Shown one piece after another: positions 26,615 through 34,814 of a DNA stretch of 61,453 bases (within the stretch, counting starts at the first letter, position 1; every line of letters starts with the position of its first letter). Position numbers and translations under genes: made by a program. This stretch comes from Acidobacteriota bacterium (GTDB lineage: Bacteria; Acidobacteriota; Terriglobia; UBA7540). The stretch is from NCBI GenBank assembly GCA_003165315.1, contig PLSX01000167.1:1-61453 (forward strand). Reading direction: 5' to 3'. The notes beneath the pieces are model-generated. The model searched no databases. It had not been told where the DNA came from and worked only from the letters and a program-made list of their open reading frames with translations.

Positions 26615-26800
26615 CTGGGCAATCGCCCGCCAATACAGGCGTGGGTGGTTCGCTGGCGCACTGCAAAGCTGTGCGTTCTTGTTGCGAAATTGGCACCTGT
26701 TCAATCGCGCGAGTTTTAAGTCGCAGAACCGCGTTCTGCGCCAGCCCGCCCTTCTGCATGGTGATGTCCAGAGCACGATAGCGACGGGATGGTAGCACCT

Positions 26801-27106
26801 ATGCTATCATGGGCATTGCGGCGAATTGTGATCGACACAAACGTTCTTAACGGGGCCTTGCTGAAGCGAGCCGGGCAGAACCGCCAGGTGATTCGTGCCT
26901 GCCTCGAGGGCAAGTGGAGCCCACTGATCGGGCAGGCGCTGTTTATGGAATATGAAGACGTTCTCGGACGAAGGGAACTGTTTCGTTCTTGTCCACTCTC
27001 GCAGCACGACACCGAGCTGAGGTTCCACGCTCTCGCCGCCAAAGGTTCTGCTGCAAGAGGACTCGCCCTGCTGGCTAAGCTCGATCAAAAACTCCCCCGG
27101 CGATAA
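26801..27106 (+). pseudogene. PIN-domain toxin-like protein, truncated
   Basis: From the ATG at 26801 the frame encodes 101 residues. The PIN start RRIVIDTNVLNGALLKRAGQ (first acidic residue in IDTNV) and the block WSPLIGQALFMEYEDVLGRR (second acidic cluster) are clear. The later PIN motifs with the remaining acidic metal ligands are absent: the frame ends in GLALLAKLDQKLPRR, which does not fit the family. No antitoxin gene is adjacent. Most likely a remnant of a VapC-type or COG1569-type protein; an intact small variant cannot be excluded. Confidence 0.6.
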
Positions 27107-27118
27107 CACTGGAGAACA

Positions 27119-27268
27119 GTAGGGGCGGCTCGCGAAGCGATCTGGACTGCGGCCGCGAAGCTGCCGCTTTTGCTTTTGGCTTGTCGGGAATCCTGCAGGA
27201 TTTGGCATTCAGGCCAAGGTTCAAAGCGGCAGCTTCGCGGCCGCAGTCCAAAGGGCCTTCGCCCCTAC
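27119..27268. repeat. 150-bp inverted-repeat element
   Basis: A perfect 28-bp inverted repeat (27143-27170 with 27223-27250, core GACTGCGGCCGCGAAGCTGC) is enclosed by GTAGGGGCG (27119-27127) and CGCCCCTAC (27260-27268). The spacer of about 52 nt shows no coding potential. The element resembles a small non-autonomous hairpin repeat. Its right end overlaps the stop codon of the restriction-protein remnant next to it. Confidence 0.8.
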
Positions 27269-27445
27269 AAACACCGGTACCGCCCCCGCCCGAGGAATTC
27301 CACCAACCCCAGGTCGCGCGTAGAGCGTGCAATTGCCGCCGGATTTTGTCGGGCACGTGGCGGTTGCCAGGGTGCAGCGATTGCAGGTGCGCCGCGAACG
27401 CGTAAACGCAATCAAGGTCAAGCTCCTGCTTGTTGAACCGAAGCC
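27265..27445 (-). pseudogene. remnant of a DpnI/Dam-replacing-type restriction protein, C-terminal domain
   Basis: On the minus strand one frame reads KQELDLDCVYAFAAHLQSLH then PGNRHVPDKIRRQLHALR. A one-base shift continues as RDLGLVEFLGRGRYRCL and a stop at 27265. The joined sequence matches the winged-helix C-terminal domain of DpnI-like and Dam-replacing proteins (HPxNxHI..KIRQQLQ.LRD.G.(V/I)EFLG.G.Y). The upstream nuclease domain is missing. This is a decayed restriction gene fragment next to a decayed ATPase fragment. Confidence 0.65.
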
Positions 27446-27486
27446 GGTGGGACCGCTTGATCGGGTTGAACTACCTCTGGTTGCGG

Positions 27487-27654
27487 TTAATAACGCCGTT
27501 GCGGGCGGGGAAGCTCACAATCAAAATATTCGTTGTTGGGCAGGGTCTGGCTGAGGACTGTTTTTCCCACACGCCGCACCCCCGCCAGCCACACCACCGG
27601 CCGCTCCCGCCAGGCGTGTTCAATGATTTGAAGCCAAAAGTGCCGCGTAACCAT
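27487..27654 (-). pseudogene. AAA_14-type ATPase, N-terminal fragment
   Basis: 55 residues from ATG 27654 to a stop at 27487. The sequence has the typical start of AAA_14/DUF4143 ATPases: a RERPVVWLAG strand and Walker A GVRRVGKTVLSQ, then NEYFDCELP. Intact members have 370-450 residues. Here the frame breaks off shortly after the first strand, and the sequence downstream belongs to another gene remnant. It is too short for the usual gene lists. Confidence 0.7.
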
Positions 27655-27794
27655 ACGCAGCCATACTTGTATATAGTGTCACTAAATGCAACCCTGCCAC
27701 CGTTGGGTATCGTGCCGCCCGGGGCCGCAGCGTGACGCCACCCGCAATGGAGCGGCGGCTTTACCCCGCCATTCGGACGTAGGGGCAAGGCTCG

Positions 27795-27955
27795 AGCATT
27801 GTAGCGCAAAGGTGCGTGTATTCTGCACTACTTTGCGGCCCTTCCCCAATTCACTGTGGGTTCATGCGGCTTGCCCTGGTGATGATTGACATTTCCGTTG
27901 GAAGAGCCGCGGAGGAGCGCTGAAGGGCGCGCACCTCCTCGCTACTTGCTTAATG
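27795..27955. repeat. left 160-bp direct repeat flanking the hipBA island
   Basis: This block recurs at 30826-30987 in the same orientation with roughly 90% identity. A perfect core of about 73 bp (27870-27942 with 30902-30974) contains CTTGCCCTGGTGATGATTGA and GCGGAGGAGCGCTGAAGGGC. The core also holds an imperfect hairpin (GGAGGAGCGC...GCGCACCTCC). The two copies enclose the glutaminyl cyclase remnant and hipBA. The rest of 27655-28011 holds nothing that I recognise. Confidence 0.9.
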
Positions 27956-28011
27956 GGAAGGCGGGTGTAAGGCCAGGCGCGAATCCTCACATGGCTAGCT
28001 GATTCAAGCTT

Positions 28012-28820
28012 CTATTGGAGATGTATCGGAACGAGGCGAATCTCGAAGATACTCGGCCACAATTTGCCAGTGACAAACAGACGCTTTCTATTTGAATCGT
28101 AGGCGATTCCGTTGAGTACAGCGCCCGATTCCAGGTGGTAGATCGGGCTCAGAAGTCCTTTGAGGTCAATCCAGCCGACGACCCTACCGCTTTGCGGAGA
28201 AATCCGGGCAATTCGATCAGTCTGCCACACATTAGCGAAAATCTCTCCCTCTACGAACTCAAGTTCGTTCAGTTGTTCGATGGGAGTAGCGCCATCCTGA
28301 ACTGTGAAATGCCGCTTTTCTATAAGCGTGTCGATGTCCAGAGCGCGGATCGCTGGCGTTCCGTCGCTCATGAAAATCTCACGACCGTTCGTGGTCAGAC
28401 CCCATCCTTCCCCCGCATAAGAAAGGGGCGCAACAGTCGGAAGTCGCTCAAGTTGTATACAAATCCCGTATGTGACAGCCAGGTGAGCTGTACGACTTCG
28501 TTTTTGACGAGAGTCATTCCTTCGCCAAAGAATTCTTGGGCCAAGTCCACTCGTTGGACAACTTCTCCAGTTTCAAGACGAACCTTGCGCAGCGATGATC
28601 GACCATTAAGCCCAGTGCTTTCATAAAGGAACCCGTCACGATATGCGAGACCTTGGGTAAAAGCAGTCGCGTCATGTGGGATTGCTTGAATGACCTTGAA
28701 AGTATACTCAGGCGGATGTACGGAGTGAATCTGGTGGGAAGACTGGCCGAGAAGTAATTGGGCCAGTGCAATCAGCAGAAACAAAATCGCAAGTCGTCGA
28801 CGCGGCGATGTCAATTCCAT
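28012..28820 (-). pseudogene. glutaminyl-peptide cyclotransferase, frameshifted
   Basis: From ATG 28820 a signal-anchor (RRRLAILFLLIALAQLLLGQ) is followed by the cyclotransferase beta-propeller start (PHDATAFTQGLAYRDGFLYE, STGLNGRSSLRKV). The frame stops after FRLLRPFLMRGKDGV. One base of shift near 28413-28420 restores SYAGEGWGLTTNGREIFMSD and then GTPAIRALDIDTL, WQTDRIARISPQSGRVVGWI and GIAYDSNRKRLFVTGKLWP to the stop at 28012. The break lies in CCCCTTT; one missing T would explain it. Both halves are otherwise well conserved, so the break is recent or a sequencing error. The enzyme converts N-terminal Gln to pyroglutamate in exported proteins. Confidence 0.85.
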
Positions 28821-29105
28821 AAGCTCGTGGTCATTGTCGCATTGGCGAGTTGATTCGTGCAAGGTAAGCGCAAGGTAATCGTTCCCAGGCGTTCCTTCGC
28901 GTTTCTCACGGTGCCAGCCGTGCCCACAAGCGAACCTGCGCCCTAAATAGTTGACCGTATGCCAGCACATCATTCGGTCGGCGGGTCTAGTCGATTGATC
29001 TGGCACTTTTACTTCCAGTTATACATGTGACCAACTCGACAAATTAATTGCAAGACGAAGTACATTTACTGGAGATTCTTGGAACGAAAACCGTACCCGC
29101 GTGCT

Positions 29106-30371
29106 TCATCGTCGTTTCAACGCGAGCGCGAAACGCAAATCATCGTGCTCAAAGGCTGACGCCATGCGGTCAACTTCGGAAGCCGTCAGACCAAGCTTCA
29201 TTGCCACCTTTCGCCATGCCCCCACCGACTGTCCGACTTGTCCTGCGATTTCCTGCGCCTCAATATGGTTGAGTTCGAAGTATGAAGCGACATCGAGGGC
29301 CGCGGGCAGCGAAGCTCTGCCGTCTTCAAGATTGATCGTGGTCGCGAGGACGCGGGGCTTAATATCCGTAGGCACTGGATTGAGGTCATACGCCGGTGAA
29401 AGGCGCCACCCGGCGGGACCAGCCCATAGAAAACCGTGATTCCGCAGGTGGTCGTCAGTGTTTGAAATGAGGATGCTAAATACAATTCGACGCCACAGGG
29501 CTCGCATATCCTCCTTGGGCTCCGCGCCCTGCTGGCGGAGGATATCGGCAAATTCCAGGTAGCTGTGAACCTCGTTGTCTTTCGCCCCCAGCATGCTCAT
29601 GGCGGACAAGAACGGCAGGCGCATTCTGCCATTGCGATCAAACCGGCGTAGCAGAAGGACAGGCTTCCCCGCGACAAGTTCAACCCGCCAAGCGGGAACC
29701 GCGATGTCCGCATCCGCCGCCAGTGATAGGGCCACAGCCTCCCACAGCACCGTATTCACTTCGTCTCCCTGACTGGGAAATTTGGCAATGGCAAGATGGC
29801 CATCGCGATCGTGAACCGAGGCCTTTGGCCGTGCGCCGCCAAGCGATGAGCCCGGAGCCAGAAGTAGACGCAAATCCTCATCTGTAACGGTGTCGCTGGC
29901 CGCATGCTCAGCGGCGGAGAGAAGCGCTGGCAGTTCGATCAGAGGCGGAATCTTTGCCGGGCCGTAGGGAGCCAGAAACGGGCCCCCCTCCCTCTCGGCA
30001 AAACGGAGCGCTCCCTGGCGGGCTTCGTCGTCCACCATCAGAAGATAATCGATCTCACGGAGAGTACGTGGAGTCTGTCCCGCGCGTTCGGCACGGCGCC
30101 GTTCTGCCCGCCGCATCAACACCCGCCCCCAGCGATCTGGGGCAGAGTCGCCGATTGCTCCGAAAAGGGGTTTGTCAGAAGGGGTGTGATACGGGCCTGG
30201 CCCAAGCTTCAAGGCCGGCTCAAGTGAGAAACGATCGGGATGCGCAAGCCAACTCCTGTCATATTCAAAGGTCGCGCTTTCCCTGTCCTTGCGCATCCGC
30301 GCCCACAGTCGGCCCACCAGGTGCGGTGTGGCTTCAAGGTCCACATAGACGAGCACTTCATTCTCTCTCAT
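29106..30371 (-). CDS. hipA: HipA-family serine/threonine kinase toxin
   Basis: 421 residues. The N-terminal subdomain (VLVYVDLEATPHLVGRLWAR) is followed by the HipA kinase: GSSLGGARPKASV (Gly-rich loop with regulatory Ser), AIAKFPSQ (ATP-binding Lys), LLLRRFDRNG, ILISNTDDHLRNHGFL (catalytic Asp and Asn) and LSPAYDLNPVP. All key residues are present, so the kinase should be active. E. coli HipA phosphorylates glutamyl-tRNA synthetase and causes persistence; the target here is unknown. It overlaps the upstream HTH gene by 4 nt (ATGA), indicating translational coupling. The pair sits between two 160-bp direct repeats. Confidence 0.93.
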   Translation of the reverse strand: MRENEVLVYVDLEATPHLVGRLWARMRKDRESATFEYDRSWLAHPDRFSLEPALKLGPGPYHTPSDKPLFGAIGDSAPDRWGRVLMRRAERRRAERAGQTPRTLREIDYLLMVDDEARQGALRFAEREGGPFLAPYGPAKIPPLIELPALLSAAEHAASDTVTDEDLRLLLAPGSSLGGARPKASVHDRDGHLAIAKFPSQGDEVNTVLWEAVALSLAADADIAVPAWRVELVAGKPVLLLRRFDRNGRMRLPFLSAMSMLGAKDNEVHSYLEFADILRQQGAEPKEDMRALWRRIVFSILISNTDDHLRNHGFLWAGPAGWRLSPAYDLNPVPTDIKPRVLATTINLEDGRASLPAALDVASYFELNHIEAQEIAGQVGQSVGAWRKVAMKLGLTASEVDRMASAFEHDDLRFALALKRR

Positions 30372-30727
30372 TGTGCACCCTCGTTCCTTGGCGCCGAGGG
30401 TTCCTTCCGGCGCGCGAGGCGGATGCGTTGCGGCAGGCGTTCCTCTTCCAGCTCAAGCCCCACCGTATCGTCCCGAGGATCAGCCACATCGGCCAGCCGG
30501 TCGGCTAGTCCCAGCGAATAGAGAACCGTGGTGTATGCACCCGCAGAGACGCCGGGGTCGCCTTTTTCGATCTTGTTAAGAGTCATGCGGCTGATCGAGG
30601 CTCGTTCCGCCAGGATGGCGACGGGAATGCGGCGGCGACGGCGGGCATCCCGAATGTCGTGGCCCAGCTTGCGGAGGGCACGGACCACTGGTACAGGCGT
30701 TTGTGAGGACGGTCGGTTTTTTCTCAT
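30368..30727 (-). CDS. hipB: HipB-type XRE-family antitoxin
   Basis: 119 residues with an XRE helix-turn-helix (LGHDIRDARRRRRIPVAILA, then ERASISRMTLNKIEKGDPGV) and a charged tail (LELEEERLPQRIRLARRKEP). It should bind its own promoter and neutralise HipA. The start at 30727 fits a -10 box only about 10 nt upstream, so the mRNA may be nearly leaderless. Its stop overlaps the hipA start by 4 nt. Confidence 0.9.
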   Translation of the reverse strand: MRKNRPSSQTPVPVVRALRKLGHDIRDARRRRRIPVAILAERASISRMTLNKIEKGDPGVSAGAYTTVLYSLGLADRLADVADPRDDTVGLELEEERLPQRIRLARRKEPSAPRNEGAQ

Positions 30728-30737
30728 AACGTATACT

Positions 30738-30777
30738 ATTATAGTCTTTAATTTATTTTATGTCCATTTTTATGGAC
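30738..30777 (-). promoter_or_regulatory. hipBA promoter and dyad operator
   Basis: Read on the minus strand: TGGACA (30761-30766), a 17-nt spacer and TATAAT (30738-30743). A perfect dyad GTCCAT-TTTT-ATGGAC (30762-30777) overlaps the -35 box. It contains TCC-N8-GGA, the same half-site spacing as the known HipB operators (TATCC-N8-GGATA) of E. coli. Autorepression by the HipB-like protein is therefore likely. Confidence 0.75.
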
Positions 30778-30825
30778 TTTAATATGATTAATATTGTGGC
30801 TAGAGGATCAGCATCACACTGCGGG

Positions 30826-30987
30826 AGCAGTGTAGCGCAAAGGTGCTCGTATTCTGCGCTCCTTTGCGGCCCTTTCCCAATTCACTGCGGGTTGATGCGG
30901 GCTTGCCCTGGTGATGATTGACATTTCCGTTGGAAGAGCCGCGGAGGAGCGCTGAAGGGCGCGCACCTCCTCGCGACTTGCTTTATG
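30826..30987. repeat. right 160-bp direct repeat flanking the hipBA island
   Basis: Second copy of the block at 27795-27955, same orientation, with the perfect core at 30902-30974. The remaining part of the 522-nt interval 30728-31249 contains the hipBA promoter on its left. To the right of the repeat I see no gene; AGTAGGGTTTGTAGCGCCTG near 31072 and neighbouring words are unremarkable. Confidence 0.9.
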
Positions 30988-31249
30988 AATTCACGGGTGG
31001 CCTATACATCAAAAGCGATGTATGCGCCAGCCGCGTAAGTCCGCATCCGCAGGTTCTTAACGCCCTAGAATAAGTAGGGTTTGTAGCGCCTGCTACTGCG
31101 TTTGTTGCAGAAGCGTGCTAGAGTGAAGCCGGGTTCAGCAAACCGCGTCGGTGGCGATTGAGCTTGCCGCTGTTCGGCGGATAGCAGCCGACCCAATAAC
31201 CCGGGCCGCCGTAGTAAGGTCCGGCCATTGATGATCTGGAGGCACTATC

Positions 31250-31654
31250 ATGGTAATCATTCCTAAACATGTTCAGGATTTTCTGCCGGGCAAGCTGGCG
31301 TGGGTGGCAACTGCTTCCCGCGACGGACAGCCCAACGTCACTCCCAAGGGATCTCTCAAATTACTGGATGAGCATCACGTCCTCTTCGCCGACTTATTTT
31401 CTCTGAAGACCCGAAAGAATCTTGAGGAGAATGCCAAAGTTGCTGTCACGGTGGTGGACGCGGCTACGGCCCAGGGCTACCAGCTCAAAGGAACCGCCGA
31501 GGTCATAACTTCTGGCCCGCTGTTTGAAGAGACCAGCAAGCAGCTCAAAGAGGCTCCCCGGAGTCTGCCGCCGCTGCACCACGTCGTGAAGATTACCGTG
31601 GAGTCCGTGTTCGACCAGTCCGTCGGCCCCGACGCAGGCAAGCAAATTGCCTAA
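31250..31654 (+). CDS. pyridoxamine 5'-phosphate oxidase-family flavin split-barrel protein
   Basis: 134 residues preceded by CTGGAGG. The sequence shows the FMN-binding split barrel: LAWVATASRDGQPNVTPKGS, HVLFADLFSLKTRKNLEENA and VAVTVVDAATAQGYQLKGTA. It is typical of small PNPOx-like proteins, which bind FMN, F420 or heme. The specific reaction cannot be told. It stands alone, near the right repeat of the hipBA island. Confidence 0.87.
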   Translation: MVIIPKHVQDFLPGKLAWVATASRDGQPNVTPKGSLKLLDEHHVLFADLFSLKTRKNLEENAKVAVTVVDAATAQGYQLKGTAEVITSGPLFEETSKQLKEAPRSLPPLHHVVKITVESVFDQSVGPDAGKQIA

Positions 31655-31994
31655 GCGCCTGGGGTAAGTCCCGGGTGGCCCATTGTTTTGGAGATGGGCA
31701 ATGCACGAACGGCCAGCGAGATTTGGAAATGGGACGAAACCGGGCTGGTAGCCATCATGGTCAGTGCATTTTTGACCGTGGGTTCTTCCGTTCGGCTCCC
31801 TTGGCATTGGGGAATCTGGGGGAACCTGGGATGTTCACCACGTTTCCAGGTTTTCAAAATACCTTGGTGGGTGCGAAGCGGCAAAATGTCATCTACCGAG
31901 CAGCACCAGAGGCGACGGTTCGGCGCCGTTCCCCAATCTCAATTTTCGGAGGGCAGGGTTTCGATTCTTATATACTCGTAAGAAAGTTTGCCCT
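31655..31994. other. 340-nt spacer between convergent genes
   Basis: Between the flavin protein gene and the end of feoB. A 97-residue frame (31688-31981) has no recognisable domain, no ribosome-binding site and an unusual Trp-rich composition; I do not call it. No terminator hairpin with a T-run is visible. Confidence 0.4.
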
Positions 31995-34364
31995 TCAGAG
32001 AATCAGCATCACACCGCGGGCGGCGAGACTGATGACAATCGCGAGGGCCAGCAGGGCGGTTGAAGCGGCCAGTGTCAGGCGCCAGCCAAGTTCCTTCATC
32101 ATCGAGGCCAGCGTAGCCATGCAGGGCAGGTAGAAAGTTACAAAGAGGGTGAAGATCACGATTTGCGCCGCCGTCATCACTCCCAGAACGTGCGTGGTTC
32201 CCAGCGCCTGCATCAGCATTAGCAGGGAGAGTTCCTTGCGCAGCACTCCGAAGATCAGCGTCAGGCCCACCGAGCGCGGCAATCCCAACAAGGCCGTCAA
32301 AGGCGAAAGCGCGGCATTGATTCCGTGCTGCCAGCCGTAAAAATCTACCAGGCTGAGCACGATGCTGCCGATCACTAAAAGGGGAAACGCCACCAGCACA
32401 AACTCGCGCAGCCGCCACCAGGTCTTGAGCAGCACAACCTTGGCGCCGGGCACTCGATAGGCGGGAACTTCCATCAGCATGCCGGGTGAAATCTCCGGCC
32501 AGATACGCGCCAGCACGGCTCCGGACAGCGCCACTACGATGATGTTCAAAACGTAGATGCCGAGGGCGTAGTTCGCTCCCAGATAGAAACCCACCAGGGC
32601 AAAGATCACCGTCATACGAGCCGAACATGGCACCAGCACCGCCAAAAAGGCGGCAATAAAGCGGTCGCGCCGCGTCGAGAGAATCCGCGTGGCCATGACC
32701 GCCGGAACGCTGCACCCATACCCCACCAGAATCGGCAGAGTGGCCGTGCCGTGCAGCCCCAGGCGGTGCATGGCCGCGTCCATCAAGTAGCCGACGCGAG
32801 AAAGGTAGCCAATATCTTCCAGAATCGCCAGGCCCGCGAGGAATGGCAGCAGATAGGGCAGCACGATCGCCACCGCTCCGGCTGTGCCCAGCACGCCTCC
32901 CTTGGCAGCGGCAAACAGGGCGCTCTGCGGATCCATGTGCCGTGTCAGCAAAGCCACAATGGAGTCGAATACCGCCAGAATGCGGTTCTCTCCCAACTGG
33001 CCCACACTGAAAATCAGCCGGAAGAATCCCAGGAAGACTCCCGCCAGCACCAGGTAGCCCCAGATGGGATGCATGGCCACGTGGTCCACACGCTCGCGCC
33101 AGTCTGCCTTGGGTTTTGCCACCTTCGCCACACGCTCAAAAAGATTCAGGCAAGCGGCATGGCGCGCGGAACTGACGGCGGCGTCCGCGGGCTGGCCCGT
33201 TCGCGCTGTGATTTCCGCCCGCGCCCAATCGATAAAGGAAGGTCCGAAGTCCGAGGTCCGAAGTCCGAGGTCGGAACGGCGGGGGCTGGGGACTGATGGC
33301 TGGGGGTTGGGAGCGGAAAGGCTCGCATGGGGTCCGGGGTCGAGAAGGAAGTCCGAGGTCCAGGGTCCGGGGTCCGAAGTCGCGGTGCCAATGGCTACGG
33401 CTGCTTCCTTCGGCGATTGATTGGGTTTGCTTTGCAATAACTGAAGCGCACGGTAACGGGCCGGGGGGAAGACCTGGGATTTAGATTTGAGATTTCCGAT
33501 TTCAGATTTGGGATTTGAGATTTGAGATTGATTTGTCGTGGTTTGAGAATTGATATGTGGCAGTTCTGCTACGGGCCGGGATGGAGGCTCCGCGACCGCC
33601 ACGCCTACTCCTTGCGAAATCTGCGCTTGGACTTGGCGACCTGATTCCACCTGAGGCGCGGCACTGGCCAATGTCTGCCCTCCGCAGGACGTGTTGCAAC
33701 ACCCTCCCAGGCACTTGACGCTGGCTGCCGGCATGGGGTTTGAGGACAAAACGGGCAGCGAGGCGAACCGGTGATAGGCGGCAGGCCGTTCCGGGGCGGT
33801 CTCCGCAAGCTTGTCTGCCAACGCTCCAACCACGCGCTCAACCTCCGGCGCATAGGGGAAGGCTCGGGGACGGGTGCCACGGACGGCGGCTTCCTGCGCC
33901 ACGCGGAAGGTCTCAACAATGCCACGGCCGCGACCTCCGATGGCCTCAACCACTGGAACTCCCAGCGCCGCGGCAAGAGCGGGAGTGTCAATCGTCATGC
34001 CCTTGCGCGCCGCCTCGTCCATCATGTTCAGGCAGACCACCATGGGCGATTCCAGGTCGAGCAGCTCAAGCGTCAATTCCAGGCTGCGGGCCATCTGCGA
34101 GGCGTCCACCACGTTAATAATGACGTCCCAATCGCCTTCAAGCAGATAGTCGCGGCTGACCTCTTCCACGGCAGAGGTGGGCGTGAGGGAGTAAAGTCCA
34201 GGCAGATCAATGAGATCCAGAACGGCTCCGCCCACTCGCGCCTGCCCGCGGGTGTACTCCACCGTGGTCCCGGCGAAGTTGGAGGTAAGCGAGTGGTATC
34301 CCGCCACCGCATTGAAAACAGTACTTTTACCTGAATTGGGTTGGCCGACCAGTGCGACCTTCAT
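31995..34364 (-). CDS. feoB: ferrous iron transport protein FeoB
   Basis: 789 residues. The N-terminal G domain is complete: G1 GQPNSGKST, G3 DLPG, G4 NMMD. A GDI-like helix (ARYRALQLLQ, near 302-311) and the membrane core (from about 435, with gate motifs VGYGCSVPAVMATRIL and LVPCSARMTVIFAL) follow. The linker is unusually long. It contains a Cys cluster (residues 218-227, CLGGCCNTSC) and two low-complexity stretches (about 272-298 and 327-376) that translate spacer-type repeat tracts. FeoB imports Fe2+. It overlaps feoA by 4 nt and is probably controlled by the palindrome at 34696-34712. Confidence 0.93.
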   Translation of the reverse strand: MKVALVGQPNSGKSTVFNAVAGYHSLTSNFAGTTVEYTRGQARVGGAVLDLIDLPGLYSLTPTSAVEEVSRDYLLEGDWDVIINVVDASQMARSLELTLELLDLESPMVVCLNMMDEAARKGMTIDTPALAAALGVPVVEAIGGRGRGIVETFRVAQEAAVRGTRPRAFPYAPEVERVVGALADKLAETAPERPAAYHRFASLPVLSSNPMPAASVKCLGGCCNTSCGGQTLASAAPQVESGRQVQAQISQGVGVAVAEPPSRPVAELPHINSQTTTNQSQISNPKSEIGNLKSKSQVFPPARYRALQLLQSKPNQSPKEAAVAIGTATSDPGPWTSDFLLDPGPHASLSAPNPQPSVPSPRRSDLGLRTSDFGPSFIDWARAEITARTGQPADAAVSSARHAACLNLFERVAKVAKPKADWRERVDHVAMHPIWGYLVLAGVFLGFFRLIFSVGQLGENRILAVFDSIVALLTRHMDPQSALFAAAKGGVLGTAGAVAIVLPYLLPFLAGLAILEDIGYLSRVGYLMDAAMHRLGLHGTATLPILVGYGCSVPAVMATRILSTRRDRFIAAFLAVLVPCSARMTVIFALVGFYLGANYALGIYVLNIIVVALSGAVLARIWPEISPGMLMEVPAYRVPGAKVVLLKTWWRLREFVLVAFPLLVIGSIVLSLVDFYGWQHGINAALSPLTALLGLPRSVGLTLIFGVLRKELSLLMLMQALGTTHVLGVMTAAQIVIFTLFVTFYLPCMATLASMMKELGWRLTLAASTALLALAIVISLAARGVMLIL
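33237..33551. repeat. two spacer-type repeat tracts lying in frame inside feoB
   Basis: 33471-33551 is a run of words such as gatttgagatttccgattt. 33237-33386 is a run of ccgaagtccgaggtcc-type words. Both resemble tracts in true spacers here (8322-8384, 36730-36780, 53735-53905). They are read through without a stop and produce Ser/Asn/Lys-rich and Ser/Asp/Pro-rich linkers flanking the GDI helix of FeoB. Confidence 0.75.
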
Positions 34365-34618
34365 GGGAGGACTTCGACGCGAATCTTTTGCGCCAGTTGC
34401 TTTCCTACCGCAACTTGCGTGCCCTGGTTGTCAATCACCAAAGGCCCGCCAAACGGGGCATGTCGCAACACTCGAACGCGGTCGCCGGGCTGGATGCCGA
34501 TCTGGTTGAAGGAGCGGCGAACGTCCCAACCGCCCGTTATTAATAGGATTCTAAGCTCGTCTTGGTCACTGGCTTCGTAGAGGTTAATCGGTGAGCTAAA
34601 GTTCGCGTCGTCTCGCAT
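34361..34618 (-). CDS. feoA: FeoA-type SH3-like protein
   Basis: 85 residues. The core FNQIGIQPGDRVRVLRHAPF, then GGPLVIDNQGTQVAVGKQLA is the FeoA SH3-like domain. FeoA assists FeoB in Fe2+ uptake. Its stop codon overlaps the feoB start (ATGA). Family members usually have 75-85 residues, so it is complete. Confidence 0.9.
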   Translation of the reverse strand: MRDDANFSSPINLYEASDQDELRILLITGGWDVRRSFNQIGIQPGDRVRVLRHAPFGGPLVIDNQGTQVAVGKQLAQKIRVEVLP

Positions 34619-34695
34619 AGGAGTCTTACTAGGGCAAGAGGGGTTCCAGAACCTGAGGATCTTGCCAAAAAGTTGCTAAGGCCGAAAGTGGCTAA

Positions 34696-34712
34696 TTGCA
34701 AATGATTTGCAA
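34696..34712. promoter_or_regulatory. perfect 8-1-8 palindrome upstream of feoAB, Fur-family operator candidate
   Basis: TTGCAAATGATTTGCAA is a perfect 17-bp palindrome around a central G, 78 bp before the feoA start. The 7-1-7 geometry is that of Fur-family boxes, and the TGCAAAT half-site resembles Fur/Mur-type sites described in Alphaproteobacteria more than the GATAAT type. Position and symmetry support iron- or manganese-dependent control of feoAB. No Fur gene is in the window. Confidence 0.7.
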
Positions 34713-34814
34713 CTGCCCCTGCCCTCATTTTCCTTAAGTTAAGCCATTTTAATGACCTGGGGAGGAGCGGGATTTCACCCCATGGGCATTTTGACAGCGG
34801 GTCAGCACCCGCAA

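Noticed and set aside
28821..29006. In-frame extension of the glutaminyl cyclase (62 residues before ATG 28820)
   Set aside because: The extension (MCWHTVNYLGRRFACGHG...) has no similarity to the cyclotransferase family, and the hydrophobic leader begins right after ATG 28820.
31688..31981. 97-residue Trp-rich frame
   Set aside because: No ribosome-binding site, no family resemblance and it spans a convergent spacer.
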